From: an uncultured beta proteobacterium
GTDB taxonomy: Bacteria; Pseudomonadota; Gammaproteobacteria; Burkholderiales; Rhodocyclaceae
Reading direction: 5' to 3'
Length of the DNA stretch: 8,605 nucleotides
Assembly: GCA_903933395.1 (NCBI GenBank)
Contig: CAIZKA010000506.1
Span: 1 to 8,605 of the forward strand
The notes beneath the pieces are model-generated. The model was not told where the DNA came from. It did no database searches and worked only from the letters and a program-made list of their open reading frames with translations. The first letter of the stretch is position 1; each line of letters starts with the position of its first letter. Below, in pieces: positions 1-5,824 of this stretch. A program made the translations under genes and the position numbers.

Positions 1-542
1 AACACGTTCATGCCGCGATCGGGCTCCATGGTCAGGACCGGGCCGCTGTGCACGACAATTTTCCCCAGCGCCAGCGATGTCCCGGGAGCGAGGCTCAAGG
101 TCGTTGCCAGGCGCTCGTCAGGCCAGGCTTCGCCGCTTTGCGGCACCCGCGCCGTGTCGGCGTCGGCGGCATTGAGTACGGCGGCGGTGCGCAGGCTGCC
201 GCGCAGGGGATAGCCATCCGACACCGCCTTGATCTCGGCCAGCAGCGACGCATCGCCGAGGCTGACCATGCTCGGGAAGGTGGCGCTCTCGGCCTGACTC
301 AGGCCGCGTGCCGCCGCCTCCTGGCGAAAACGCTCGGGCAAGGGATGATCGGCCGTCAGCAGCAGGTCGCCGCCGAGCAGCTGATGCGACTGCAGGCGCA
401 AGGCCTGCTCGACGCGGTCGGTCAGGAAGCCGACGCTTGTCAGCGCCGCCACGGCAAGCATCAGGGCGATGCCGAGCACCGTCAGTTCGCCGGCGCGCCA
501 GTCGCGGGCCAGCATGCGCAACGCGAGCCGTAGAGACATCAT
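1..542 (-). CDS. YbbP-like ABC transporter permease (FtsX/MacB type), N-terminal part
   Basis: The first 180 residues of an inner-membrane permease; the rest lies beyond the left edge. Seen: a short basic N-terminus (RLALRMLARDWRAGE), one strong membrane segment at about residues 20-40, then a periplasmic-type domain with LLGGDLLL (55-62), KAVSDGYPLRGSL (105-117) and MEPDRGMNV (172-180). The order and wording match the start of E. coli YbbP, a large permease paired with the ATPase YbbA, as I recall it. The family has a MacB-like periplasmic core followed by further FtsX-type membrane segments. Substrate is not known from sequence; in the YbbA/YbbP family, export of lipophilic compounds or lipoprotein handling is the usual suggestion. 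Two adjacent ATGs (542 and 539) are possible starts; AAAAGG lies 5 nt before the first. It follows radA after a 104-nt gap filled by a long palindrome, so it may be the fourth gene of the unit or separately expressed. Confidence 0.85.
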   Translation of the reverse strand, partial: MMSLRLALRMLARDWRAGELTVLGIALMLAVAALTSVGFLTDRVEQALRLQSHQLLGGDLLLTADHPLPERFRQEAAARGLSQAESATFPSMVSLGDASLLAEIKAVSDGYPLRGSLRTAAVLNAADADTARVPQSGEAWPDERLATTLSLAPGTSLALGKIVVHSGPVLTMEPDRGMNV

Positions 543-553
543 GAAAACCTTTT

Positions 554-631
554 AGCCACAGAGGACACAGAGGGCACAGAGAAAAGCGCGTGGATTGTTT
601 TACCTCTGTGATCTCTGTGTCCTCTGTGGCT
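554..631. repeat. Long inverted repeat of CACAGAG heptamers (28-nt arms, 22-nt loop)
   Basis: The left arm (554-581) and right arm (604-631) are reverse complements with two mismatches (gg at 573-574 against at at 611-612); 19 outer bases (agccacagaggacacagag) match exactly. Each arm holds three CACAGAG heptamers at a strict 9-nt period: starts at 557, 566 and 575 on the plus strand, and the complement CTCTGTG at 604, 613 and 622. The loop is 582-603. It begins 15 nt after the radA stop and ends against the AAAAGG ribosome site of the permease gene. No T-run follows on either strand, so it is not a standard intrinsic terminator, but the RNA hairpin would be very stable and could cause pausing, processing or 3' protection. 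I recall similar CACAGAG-rich intergenic repeats in other environmental genomes, so it is probably a dispersed REP/MITE-like element. Confidence 0.9.
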
Positions 632-646
632 CATAGATTTTGCCTT

Positions 647-2014
647 TCACCAGCTTCGCATCTGCTCGATGGCCTGCTCAACGCGATCCAGCGCGATGAC
701 CTCGATGCCCTTGATGGCCTGGCGCGGCGCGTTGGCCTTGGGCACGATGGCGTGGGTGAATCCGAGCTTCGCCGCCTCTTTCAAGCGCTCCTGGCCGCGT
801 GGCGCGGGGCGGATTTCGCCGGCCAGGCCGACTTCGCCGAAGACCACCAGCTTGCCCGGGAGCGGCTTGTTGCGCAGCGAGGAAACGATGGCCAGCAGCA
901 CCGCGAGGTCGGCCGCGGGCTCGGCGATCTTGACGCCGCCGACGGCATTGACGAAGACATCCTGGTCGCCGCAGACGATGCCGGCATGTCGGTGCAATAT
1001 CGCGAGCAGCATCGCCAGCCGGTTCTGCTCGAGACCGACTGCCAGCCGGCGCGGGCTCGGCGCCTGCGAAGCATCGACCAGGGCCTGGATTTCCACCAGC
1101 AGCGGCCGCGTGCCTTCCTGGGTGCACAGCACGCAGGAACCGGCGACGTCGAGCGAATGCTGCGAAAGGAAAAGGGCCGACGGATTGGCGACGCCGCGCA
1201 GGCCCCTCTCGGTCATGGCGAAGACGCCGAGTTCATTCACCGCGCCGAAGCGGTTCTTCACGGCCCGCACCAGGCGGAAACTCGAATGCGTGTCGCCCTC
1301 GAAATACAGCACGGTATCGACCATGTGCTCCAGCACGCGCGGCCCGGCCAGGCTGCCTTCCTTGGTGACATGGCCGACGAGGATCACGCAGGTTCCGCTT
1401 TGCTTGGCGAAGCGCGTCAGCTGCGCGGCGCATTCGCGCACCTGGGCTACCGAGCCCGGCGCCGACTGCATGGCGTCGGACCAGACGGTCTGGATCGAGT
1501 CGATCACCGCCACCGCCGGGCGCAGCTTGACCAGGGTGGCGAGGATTTTCTCCAGGTTGATCTCGGCCAGCAACTGCATGCGGCCGACATCGAGTTGCAA
1601 ACGCCGCGCGCGCAGCGCAACCTGCTCGCCCGATTCCTCGCCGGAGACATACAGCACGTTCTCGCTGGCCTGGGCCAGGCGCGCCAGGGCCTGCAAAAGC
1701 AGGGTCGATTTGCCGATGCCGGGATCGCCGCCGATGAGCACCACGCCGCCGGCCACCAGCCCGCCGCCCAGCACGCGGTCGAATTCCTCAACGCCGGTGG
1801 GCTGGCGCGGTTCCTCGCGCGGCCGGATCTCGGCCAGCATCTGCGCGCCGCTGGCGCCGCCCAGCGCGGCGAAGTTGCGCCCCGCCGGCGCGGCGGTTTC
1901 GATCACCGCCTCGACCAGGGTGTTCCACTGCCCGCAGCCCGGGCACTGACCCTGCCACTTGGGCGAACTGGCACCGCATTCGGTACAGGAATATTGGGTT
2001 TTGACCTTGGCCAC
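647..2014 (-). CDS. radA: DNA repair protein RadA
   Basis: RadA (Sms) is a RecA-related hexameric ATPase that drives branch migration at recombination intermediates and helps repair stalled forks. The 455-residue protein is normal length and complete. Domains in order: a four-cysteine zinc finger (C10, C13, C24, C27 in CTECG...CPGCG); the ATPase core with Walker A GGDPGIGKST (95-104) and Walker B-like VAVIDSIQT (168-176); the RadA signature KNRFG (253-257); and a C-terminal Lon-like domain (about 290-455) containing NAVGGVKIAEPAADLAVLLA. The start is GTG at 2014, whose first base is the last base of the alr stop (TAGTG). No strong Shine-Dalgarno lies before it, so coupled translation from alr is likely. 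MAKVKTQYSCTECG is the expected RadA beginning, which supports this start over any internal ATG. The stop is TGA at 647-649. Confidence 0.97.
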   Translation of the reverse strand: MAKVKTQYSCTECGASSPKWQGQCPGCGQWNTLVEAVIETAAPAGRNFAALGGASGAQMLAEIRPREEPRQPTGVEEFDRVLGGGLVAGGVVLIGGDPGIGKSTLLLQALARLAQASENVLYVSGEESGEQVALRARRLQLDVGRMQLLAEINLEKILATLVKLRPAVAVIDSIQTVWSDAMQSAPGSVAQVRECAAQLTRFAKQSGTCVILVGHVTKEGSLAGPRVLEHMVDTVLYFEGDTHSSFRLVRAVKNRFGAVNELGVFAMTERGLRGVANPSALFLSQHSLDVAGSCVLCTQEGTRPLLVEIQALVDASQAPSPRRLAVGLEQNRLAMLLAILHRHAGIVCGDQDVFVNAVGGVKIAEPAADLAVLLAIVSSLRNKPLPGKLVVFGEVGLAGEIRPAPRGQERLKEAAKLGFTHAIVPKANAPRQAIKGIEVIALDRVEQAIEQMRSW

Positions 2015-3105
2015 TAATCGACTTCGATGACGGGAACGCGCGCGGCAAGGGCGCAGAACATTTCATACGAAACGGTGCCTGCGGCCGCGGCGACTTCATC
2101 GGCAGCAAGGTACATGTTGCCCGCGCCGCCCCACAGGGTCACCGTCTCGCCAACGCCGACTCTTGCCGGCAGGTTGCCGAGGTCGATGCAGATCTTGTCC
2201 ATCGATACCCGCCCCAGGGTGGTCGTGCGCTGCCCGGCGATCTGCACCGGCGTGCCGGTCGGCGCATGGCGCGGATAGCCGTCGGCATAGCCGCAGGCGA
2301 CCACGCCGATGCGCATCGGGCGGTCCGCAACGAAGCTGCTGCCGTAGCCCACCGTGTCGCCGGGCCTGAGTTCGCGCACCGCGATCAGTTCGCTTTCCAG
2401 CGTCATCACCGGCAGCAAGCCGAGTTCGACCGCAGTTTGCATGGCGGGGAATGGCGACGACCCGTAGAGCATGATGCCGGGACGCACCCAGTCGCCGGCA
2501 GCCTCGGGAAAGCGCAGCAGCGCCGCCGAATTTGCCAGCGATACCGGAAGGGCGCGGCCGGCTGTCATGGCGCGGAAGCGCAGCAGTTGTTGCTCGATGC
2601 CGCGCGCTTCGTCGGCGTCGGCAAAGTGCGTCATCAGGGTAACGGACTCGAGGCAGTCGGCCATGACCAGTCGATCCAGCGCCGTGTTGAATTCATCCGC
2701 ATCGAAGCCGAGCCGGTTCATGCCCGTGTTCAGCTTCAGATACACCGCCTGGCGCGTCGGCAGGCAGGCATCGATCAGCGCATCGACCTGCCACATGGTG
2801 TGCAGCACCGGCGTCAATTCCAGTTCGGCGAACAGTGGCAGGTCGTCGGTCTGGTAGGGACCTTCCAGCATCAGTATCGGATGGGTCATGCCGGCGTCGC
2901 GCAGGGCCAGGGCGCCTTCAAGTTCCACCAGCGCAAAGCCGTCGGTGACCTCGCTCAAGGCCTGCGCTGCCGCCAGCAGGCCGTGCCCGTAGGCATCGGC
3001 CTTGACCACGCTCCAGACGCGGGCGGCGCCGGCGTGGCGCCTGACGACTTTGTGATTGTGACGCAAGGCCGACCAGTCGAGCCGCGCGCGTATCGGTCGC
3101 GACAT
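2014..3105 (-). CDS. alr: Alanine racemase
   Basis: A cytoplasmic PLP enzyme that interconverts L- and D-alanine, supplying D-Ala for peptidoglycan. The 363 residues are typical of proteobacterial Alr/DadX. Seen: VVKADAYGHG with the PLP lysine K35; KLNTGMNRLG (124-133), with K124 at the site of the carbamylated lysine and R131 nearby; the TIM-barrel phosphate region around SLANSAALL (189-197) and RPGIMLYG (208-215); the second catalytic base Y254 in VGYGSSF; CGYADGYPR (271-279); and RVSMDKICIDLG (299-310), which contributes M302-D303 to the partner active site in the dimer. The ATG at 3105 is 8 nt after the lysR stop; AGGG overlapping that stop (3112-3115) serves as ribosome site. The gene could be the biosynthetic alr or a catabolic dadX; no D-amino-acid dehydrogenase gene (dadA) is adjacent, and the radA neighbour favours the housekeeping form. 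Confidence 0.97.
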   Translation of the reverse strand: MSRPIRARLDWSALRHNHKVVRRHAGAARVWSVVKADAYGHGLLAAAQALSEVTDGFALVELEGALALRDAGMTHPILMLEGPYQTDDLPLFAELELTPVLHTMWQVDALIDACLPTRQAVYLKLNTGMNRLGFDADEFNTALDRLVMADCLESVTLMTHFADADEARGIEQQLLRFRAMTAGRALPVSLANSAALLRFPEAAGDWVRPGIMLYGSSPFPAMQTAVELGLLPVMTLESELIAVRELRPGDTVGYGSSFVADRPMRIGVVACGYADGYPRHAPTGTPVQIAGQRTTTLGRVSMDKICIDLGNLPARVGVGETVTLWGGAGNMYLAADEVAAAAGTVSYEMFCALAARVPVIEVD

Positions 3106-3113
3106 GGGCCGCC

Positions 3114-4028
3114 CTAAGTCTGCTTTTTCGCGATCAGGGAACGCAGCCGCGAGGCGGCGAATTCGACGAAGGTCGCGACCAGACGCGAGCGGAATTTTTC
3201 CTTGGGATAGACCATCGACAAGGTGCGGATCAGGCGCGGCTTCAGCGGTATCGCCACGATGTCGCCCAGGCGCTGTTCCTTTGTCACCGACGCCCGCGAT
3301 GCGATGGCGAAACCCAGCCCGGTCTCGACCACGCCGTTGAGTGCGATCGGGCTGCCGAGTTCCATGACCACGTTCATCTGGTCTATCGAGATTCCCGCAT
3401 GGCGCAGGTAGTTTTCGGTGAATTCACGCGTGCCCGAACCCGGCTCGCGCGAAACGAAGGCATGCTCCAGCAGCTTCTGCGGCGTCAGTTCCTTGTGCCG
3501 CGCCAGCGGAAAACGCGGATGGCAGATCACCACCAGTTCGTCGTCGCAGCAGACCTCGCACTCCAGCGTGGGTTCATGCGAGAGCGATTCGATGAAACCG
3601 ATGTCGATGGTATGTTCCATGACCCGATGTTCGATCGACTCGGAATTGCCGACCATCAGGCGCGAGCGCACATTCGGATAGCTGGACTTGAATTCGCCGA
3701 GGATGCCGGGCAGCATGAATTCGGCAATCGTGGTCGATGCCCCCACCATCAAGGAACCGCCGATCTCACCGGTCAATTCGGACAGGCGGACGTCCATCTC
3801 GGACGACAGCCCGAGAATCTTTTCCGCATAGCCGAGCACCACTTCGCCGGCCGGCGTGAGCGCGATGCGGCCGTGGCCGCGATCGAAAAGCCGCGTATTG
3901 AAGTGCTCTTCGAGTTGCTTGATCTGAAACGTCACGGCCGGTTGGGTCATGAACAGCACGTCTGCCGCCTTGGTAAACGACAACTGTTTGGCAACCGCAT
4001 GAAAAACCTGCAAACGGCGATCGGCCAT
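3114..4028 (-). CDS. LysR-family transcriptional regulator (CysL/CbbR-like)
   Basis: A 304-residue LysR-type regulator of normal length. The N-terminal winged helix-turn-helix (about 1-60) has the classical SFTKAADVLFMTQPAV (17-32), QIKQLEEHFNTRLFDR (35-50) and ALTPAGE (56-62). A linker helix follows (about 63-88), then the two-lobed effector domain (about 92-304), beginning GSLMVGASTT. SREPGSGTRE (193-202) is the ligand-loop signature of the CysL/CbbR/YeiE branch, so a small anionic or metabolic effector is plausible, but the ligand cannot be read from sequence. The ATG at 4028 has a strong GGAGGT (4036-4041) 7 nt before it. It is the first gene of the leftward lysR-alr-radA unit and diverges from lplT, the arrangement in which LysR proteins often control both themselves and the divergent gene. 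Its stop is 8 nt from the alr ATG, so it is probably co-transcribed with alr. Confidence 0.93.
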   Translation of the reverse strand: MADRRLQVFHAVAKQLSFTKAADVLFMTQPAVTFQIKQLEEHFNTRLFDRGHGRIALTPAGEVVLGYAEKILGLSSEMDVRLSELTGEIGGSLMVGASTTIAEFMLPGILGEFKSSYPNVRSRLMVGNSESIEHRVMEHTIDIGFIESLSHEPTLECEVCCDDELVVICHPRFPLARHKELTPQKLLEHAFVSREPGSGTREFTENYLRHAGISIDQMNVVMELGSPIALNGVVETGLGFAIASRASVTKEQRLGDIVAIPLKPRLIRTLSMVYPKEKFRSRLVATFVEFAASRLRSLIAKKQT

Positions 4029-4059
4029 TTCTGATACCTCCGGATTTAAGTGTTTCAGT

Positions 4060-4075
4060 ATTGCGGGTATTCAAT
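4060..4075. promoter_or_regulatory. Candidate LysR-type box (ATTG-N8-CAAT)
   Basis: The sequence attgcgggtattcaat is an interrupted palindrome that satisfies the T-N11-A rule of LysR-type operators twice. Its centre is about 39 nt upstream of the lysR ATG, where an autoregulatory site would be expected. One short palindrome in an AT-rich region can occur by chance, and no second matching site was found. Confidence 0.4.
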
Positions 4076-4152
4076 CACAAATCACCCCTCATGAGCGCAA
4101 TTTATGGCCGTTGTTGCACTGCCATATCAAGGTGGCGACAGGCCTTTCGTGC

Positions 4153-4158
4153 TATAAA
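4153..4158 (+). promoter_or_regulatory. Possible -10 box for lplT
   Basis: TATAAA lies 39 nt before the lplT ATG. Positions 16-18 nt upstream of it (about 4129-4136) give no recognisable -35 hexamer. If used, transcription would start near 4165 and the leader would be about 33 nt, mostly occupied by the hairpin at 4176-4191. Confidence 0.3.
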
Positions 4159-4175
4159 CGCGAAGCCTAAAACAA

Positions 4176-4191
4176 GGTCTGGCAACAGACC
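4176..4191 (+). promoter_or_regulatory. GCAA-tetraloop hairpin before the lplT start
   Basis: GGTCTG-GCAA-CAGACC is a perfect 6-bp stem closed by a GNRA-type tetraloop, ending 6 nt before the lplT ATG. The only purine-rich ribosome-site candidate, AAGG (4174-4177), is 20 nt from the ATG and partly inside the stem. The hairpin therefore occupies the place where a Shine-Dalgarno would normally be, and could modulate initiation. The stem is seen directly; the role is inferred. Confidence 0.5.
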
Positions 4192-4197
4192 AAACAG

Positions 4198-5463
4198 ATG
4201 AGCACTGGTTTCTACATCATCATGGCGGCGCAGTTCTTTTCCGCGCTCGCCGACAACGCTTTGCTGATCGCCGCCATCGCCATCCTGCGCGACATGCAGG
4301 CACCGGCAGCCTATGAGCCCTTGCTGAAGACCTTCTTCACGGTTTCCTACGTGGCGCTGGCGGCATTCGTCGGCGCCTTCGCCGATTCCATGCCCAAGTG
4401 GCGGGTCATGTTCATCAGCAACGGCATAAAGATCCTCGGCTGCAGCCTGATGTTCTTCGACGTGCATCCCCTGCTGGCCTATGCCGTGGTCGGACTCGGC
4501 GCCGCTGCTTATTCGCCTGCCAAGTACGGCATCCTCACCGAATACCTGCCGCACCGCCTGCTGGTCGTTGCCAACGGCTGGATCGAGGGCCTCACGGTCG
4601 GTGCCATCATCCTCGGCGTAGTGCTGGGTGGCGCCCTGATCCGGCCCGAGATCGCGCACAGCCTGCTCTCGCTCGACTTTCCGGTGGTCGAAACCGGGGT
4701 CGATACCGTTGCCGAGATGACCCTGGTCATTGTCGGCTCGCTCTACCTCGTCGCGGCCCTGTTCAATCTCTACGTTCCGGATACCGGCGTCGACCACAAG
4801 CCGCTGAAGAAGAACCCGGTGTACCTGTTCCACGAGTTCAACCACTGCCTCAAACTGCTGTGGCGCGACAAACTCGGCCAGATCTCGCTGGCCGTGACGA
4901 CCCTGTTCTGGGGCGCGGGAGCGACGCTGCAATTCATCGTGCTGGAATGGGCCAAGGTGGCCCTGAACCTGGACTTGTCGAAGGCCAGCATGCTCCAGGG
5001 CGTGGTTGCGGTCGGCGTGGCCATCGGCGCGATACTCGCGGCGAAGATGATCACCCTGCGCAAATCGGTGCGCGTGATTCCGCTCGGCATCGCCATGGGC
5101 GTCGGCGTAATAGCCATGATCGCCGTGCGCGACATGTGGCTGGCGGTGCCTCTGCTGGTGCTGGTGGGAATATTCTCCGGTTTCTTCGTGGTGCCGATGA
5201 ACGCGCTGTTGCAGCATCGCGGCCACATCCTGATGGGTGCCGGGCATTCCATCGCGGTGCAGAACTTCAACGAGAACCTTTCGATCCTGGTCATGACCAC
5301 CACCTACTCCGTGCTGCTCAGGGCCCAGTTGTCGATCTACTGGATCATCGTCCTCTTTGGCCTGTTCGTGGCCGGCACCATGTGGCTGGTCAAGCGCCAC
5401 CACGAGGCCAACCAGCGCGAACGCGACGACGTCGCACACCTCGATGACGCGGCCCACCACTGA
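4198..5463 (+). CDS. lplT: Lysophospholipid transporter LplT
   Basis: An inner-membrane major-facilitator protein that flips lysophospholipids to the cytoplasmic face, where the Aas acyltransferase/acyl-ACP synthetase reacylates them in the E. coli pathway. The 421-residue protein has about 12 hydrophobic segments and clear LplT motifs: QFFSALADNALL (12-23), GAFADSMPKWRVM (59-71), GAAAYSPAKYGIL (101-113), TLFWGAGATLQF (235-246), GFFVVPMNALLQ (328-339) and AVQNFNEN (353-360). It is somewhat longer than E. coli LplT (about 397 residues, from memory). The extra length is mainly a loop after GGALIRPEI (about 150-175) and a charged, histidine-containing cytoplasmic tail (400-421). The ATG at 4198 is the only good start, because an in-frame TAA lies at 4168-4170. 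No aas gene is adjacent, so the acylation partner must be elsewhere. It converges with the CDF transporter gene downstream. Confidence 0.93.
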   Translation: MSTGFYIIMAAQFFSALADNALLIAAIAILRDMQAPAAYEPLLKTFFTVSYVALAAFVGAFADSMPKWRVMFISNGIKILGCSLMFFDVHPLLAYAVVGLGAAAYSPAKYGILTEYLPHRLLVVANGWIEGLTVGAIILGVVLGGALIRPEIAHSLLSLDFPVVETGVDTVAEMTLVIVGSLYLVAALFNLYVPDTGVDHKPLKKNPVYLFHEFNHCLKLLWRDKLGQISLAVTTLFWGAGATLQFIVLEWAKVALNLDLSKASMLQGVVAVGVAIGAILAAKMITLRKSVRVIPLGIAMGVGVIAMIAVRDMWLAVPLLVLVGIFSGFFVVPMNALLQHRGHILMGAGHSIAVQNFNENLSILVMTTTYSVLLRAQLSIYWIIVLFGLFVAGTMWLVKRHHEANQRERDDVAHLDDAAHH

Positions 5464-5495
5464 CGAGCATGACAGCGAGATTCATCCGCCGATGA

Positions 5496-5520
5496 TGAAA
5501 CGCGCGAAAACGAAGTTTCA
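5496..5520. repeat. Short inverted repeat TGAAAC / GTTTCA
   Basis: TGAAAC (5496-5501) and GTTTCA (5515-5520) form a perfect 6-nt inverted pair around a 13-nt spacer. The right half is also the first six bases of the direct repeat that starts at 5515, so this may be a terminal arm of that element rather than a separate site. Confidence 0.45.
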
Positions 5521-5565
5521 GTGAAGGCTAACGCCGGCCGTATTGGCGTTATGCCGGAACTAAAA
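5515..5565. repeat. Hairpin repeat element, copy 1
   Basis: The first of two directly repeated elements, starting GTTTCAGTGAAGGC and ending AACTAAAA. Its core is an inverted repeat, TAACGCC (5529-5535) with GGCGTTA (5545-5551), around a 9-nt centre; an added G-U pair and an outer GC/GC pair past a bulged T (5552) lengthen the stem. It matches copy 2 closely; the end region differs by insertions in copy 2. No protein is encoded. It could be a dispersed repeat or a convergent-terminator structure. Confidence 0.8.
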
Positions 5566-5571
5566 TCTTCT

Positions 5572-5630
5572 GTTTCAGTGGAGGCTAACGCCGGCTTTAT
5601 CGGCGTTAAGCGTAGCGGCCGCAACTAAAA
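5572..5630. repeat. Hairpin repeat element, copy 2
   Basis: The second direct copy, 57 nt after the first start to start, beginning GTTTCAGTGGAGGC and ending GCAACTAAAA. The stem is TAACGCCG (5586-5593) with CGGCGTTA (5601-5608) around the loop GCTTTAT; the outer GC/GC pair recurs past a bulged A (5609). Where copy 1 has a G-U pair (5536/5544), copy 2 has G-C (5593/5601), so the stem is kept while the sequence drifts. Relative to copy 1 it has extra bases between the stem and the shared AACTAAAA end. Confidence 0.8.
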
Positions 5631-5671
5631 GCGAATTAAAGGCCCGCCCCTCCCATCCGCTGCGCGGCCCA

Positions 5672-5695
5672 CGGCTGGCTTTGCACAGCCAGCCG
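5672..5695. repeat. Perfect 9-bp GC-rich hairpin
   Basis: CGGCTGGCT (5672-5680) pairs exactly with AGCCAGCCG (5687-5695) around the loop TTGCAC. It could contribute to transcription termination between the convergent genes, but neither side has a T-run. A smaller stem, CGCAC (5706-5710) with GTGCG (5719-5723), follows. Confidence 0.55.
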
Positions 5696-5730
5696 GCTGC
5701 GGCGGCGCACCGCGTGCTGTGCGAAACCCC

Positions 5731-5753
5731 GCCTCGCCCCCTCACGGGGAGGC
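5731..5753. repeat. GC-rich hairpin with one bulge
   Basis: GCCTC-g-CCCC (5731-5740) pairs with GGGGAGGC (5746-5753) around a short CTCAC loop, with one unpaired G in the left arm. It lies about 70 nt beyond the CDF gene stop on the reading strand of that gene, so it may end or stabilise that transcript. No T-run follows. Confidence 0.45.
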
Positions 5754-5824
5754 TACTGGTCAGTTCGCTGCGCTCAACTATTACCCGTCACCACGAACGA
5801 GTTATCTCACGCTAAAAATGCCTG

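Larger units (their letters stand above)
4029..4197. promoter_or_regulatory. Divergent lysR / lplT promoter region
   Basis: This 169-nt gene-free stretch separates two divergently read genes and must hold both promoters. It is visibly richer in A and T than its flanks. It contains the strong lysR ribosome site, a LysR-box candidate (4060-4075), a TATAAA box on the lplT strand (4153-4158) and a hairpin ahead of the lplT ATG (4176-4191). I could not find a convincing -35/-10 pair with normal spacing on either strand. That is compatible with activator-dependent promoters, but it is weak evidence. Confidence 0.7.
5464..5824. other. Gene-free convergent region with hairpin repeats
   Basis: This is the 361-nt space between the lplT stop and the stop of the convergent CDF transporter gene. 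I see no credible gene: the only open frames are short and have no ribosome site or recognisable product. The left part (5496-5630) holds palindromic repeats. The middle (5640-5753) is very GC-rich with two stable hairpins. The right part (5754-5824) shows nothing I recognise. A bidirectional terminator is expected here, but none of the hairpins is followed by a T-run. Confidence 0.8.

Noticed and set aside
554..631. A classical intrinsic terminator after radA
   Set aside because: The stem is long and AT/GC mixed with a 22-nt loop, and neither strand has a T-run after it.
590..2017. A 475-codon rightward open frame opposite radA
   Set aside because: It is the antisense shadow of a clearly recognised RadA; its translation is His/Gln/Arg/Asp-rich without any family motif, as expected from GC-rich codon bias.
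4105..4118. A sigma-54 promoter (TGGCC...TTGCA) upstream of lplT
   Set aside because: The GG and GC doublets are 8 nt apart rather than the required 10, and no sigma-54 activator is nearby.
4102..5460. A 452-codon leftward open frame covering nearly all of lplT
   Set aside because: Its product is extremely rich in His, Gln, Asp and Glu and resembles no protein family, whereas the opposite strand gives a clean 12-segment LplT. It would also start inside the lplT 3' end without a ribosome site.
5526..5611. Integron attC sites at the TAACGCC/GGCGTTA palindromes
   Set aside because: The arms resemble attC core ends (GTTAAGC in copy 2 fits GTTRRRY), but each palindrome is under 30 nt, lacks the separate inner box pair and unpaired spacer, and there is no cassette gene or integrase in view.
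5515..5630. A two-repeat CRISPR array
   Set aside because: The repeats are imperfect and differ in length, only 6 nt separates the aligned copies, and no cas gene is near.
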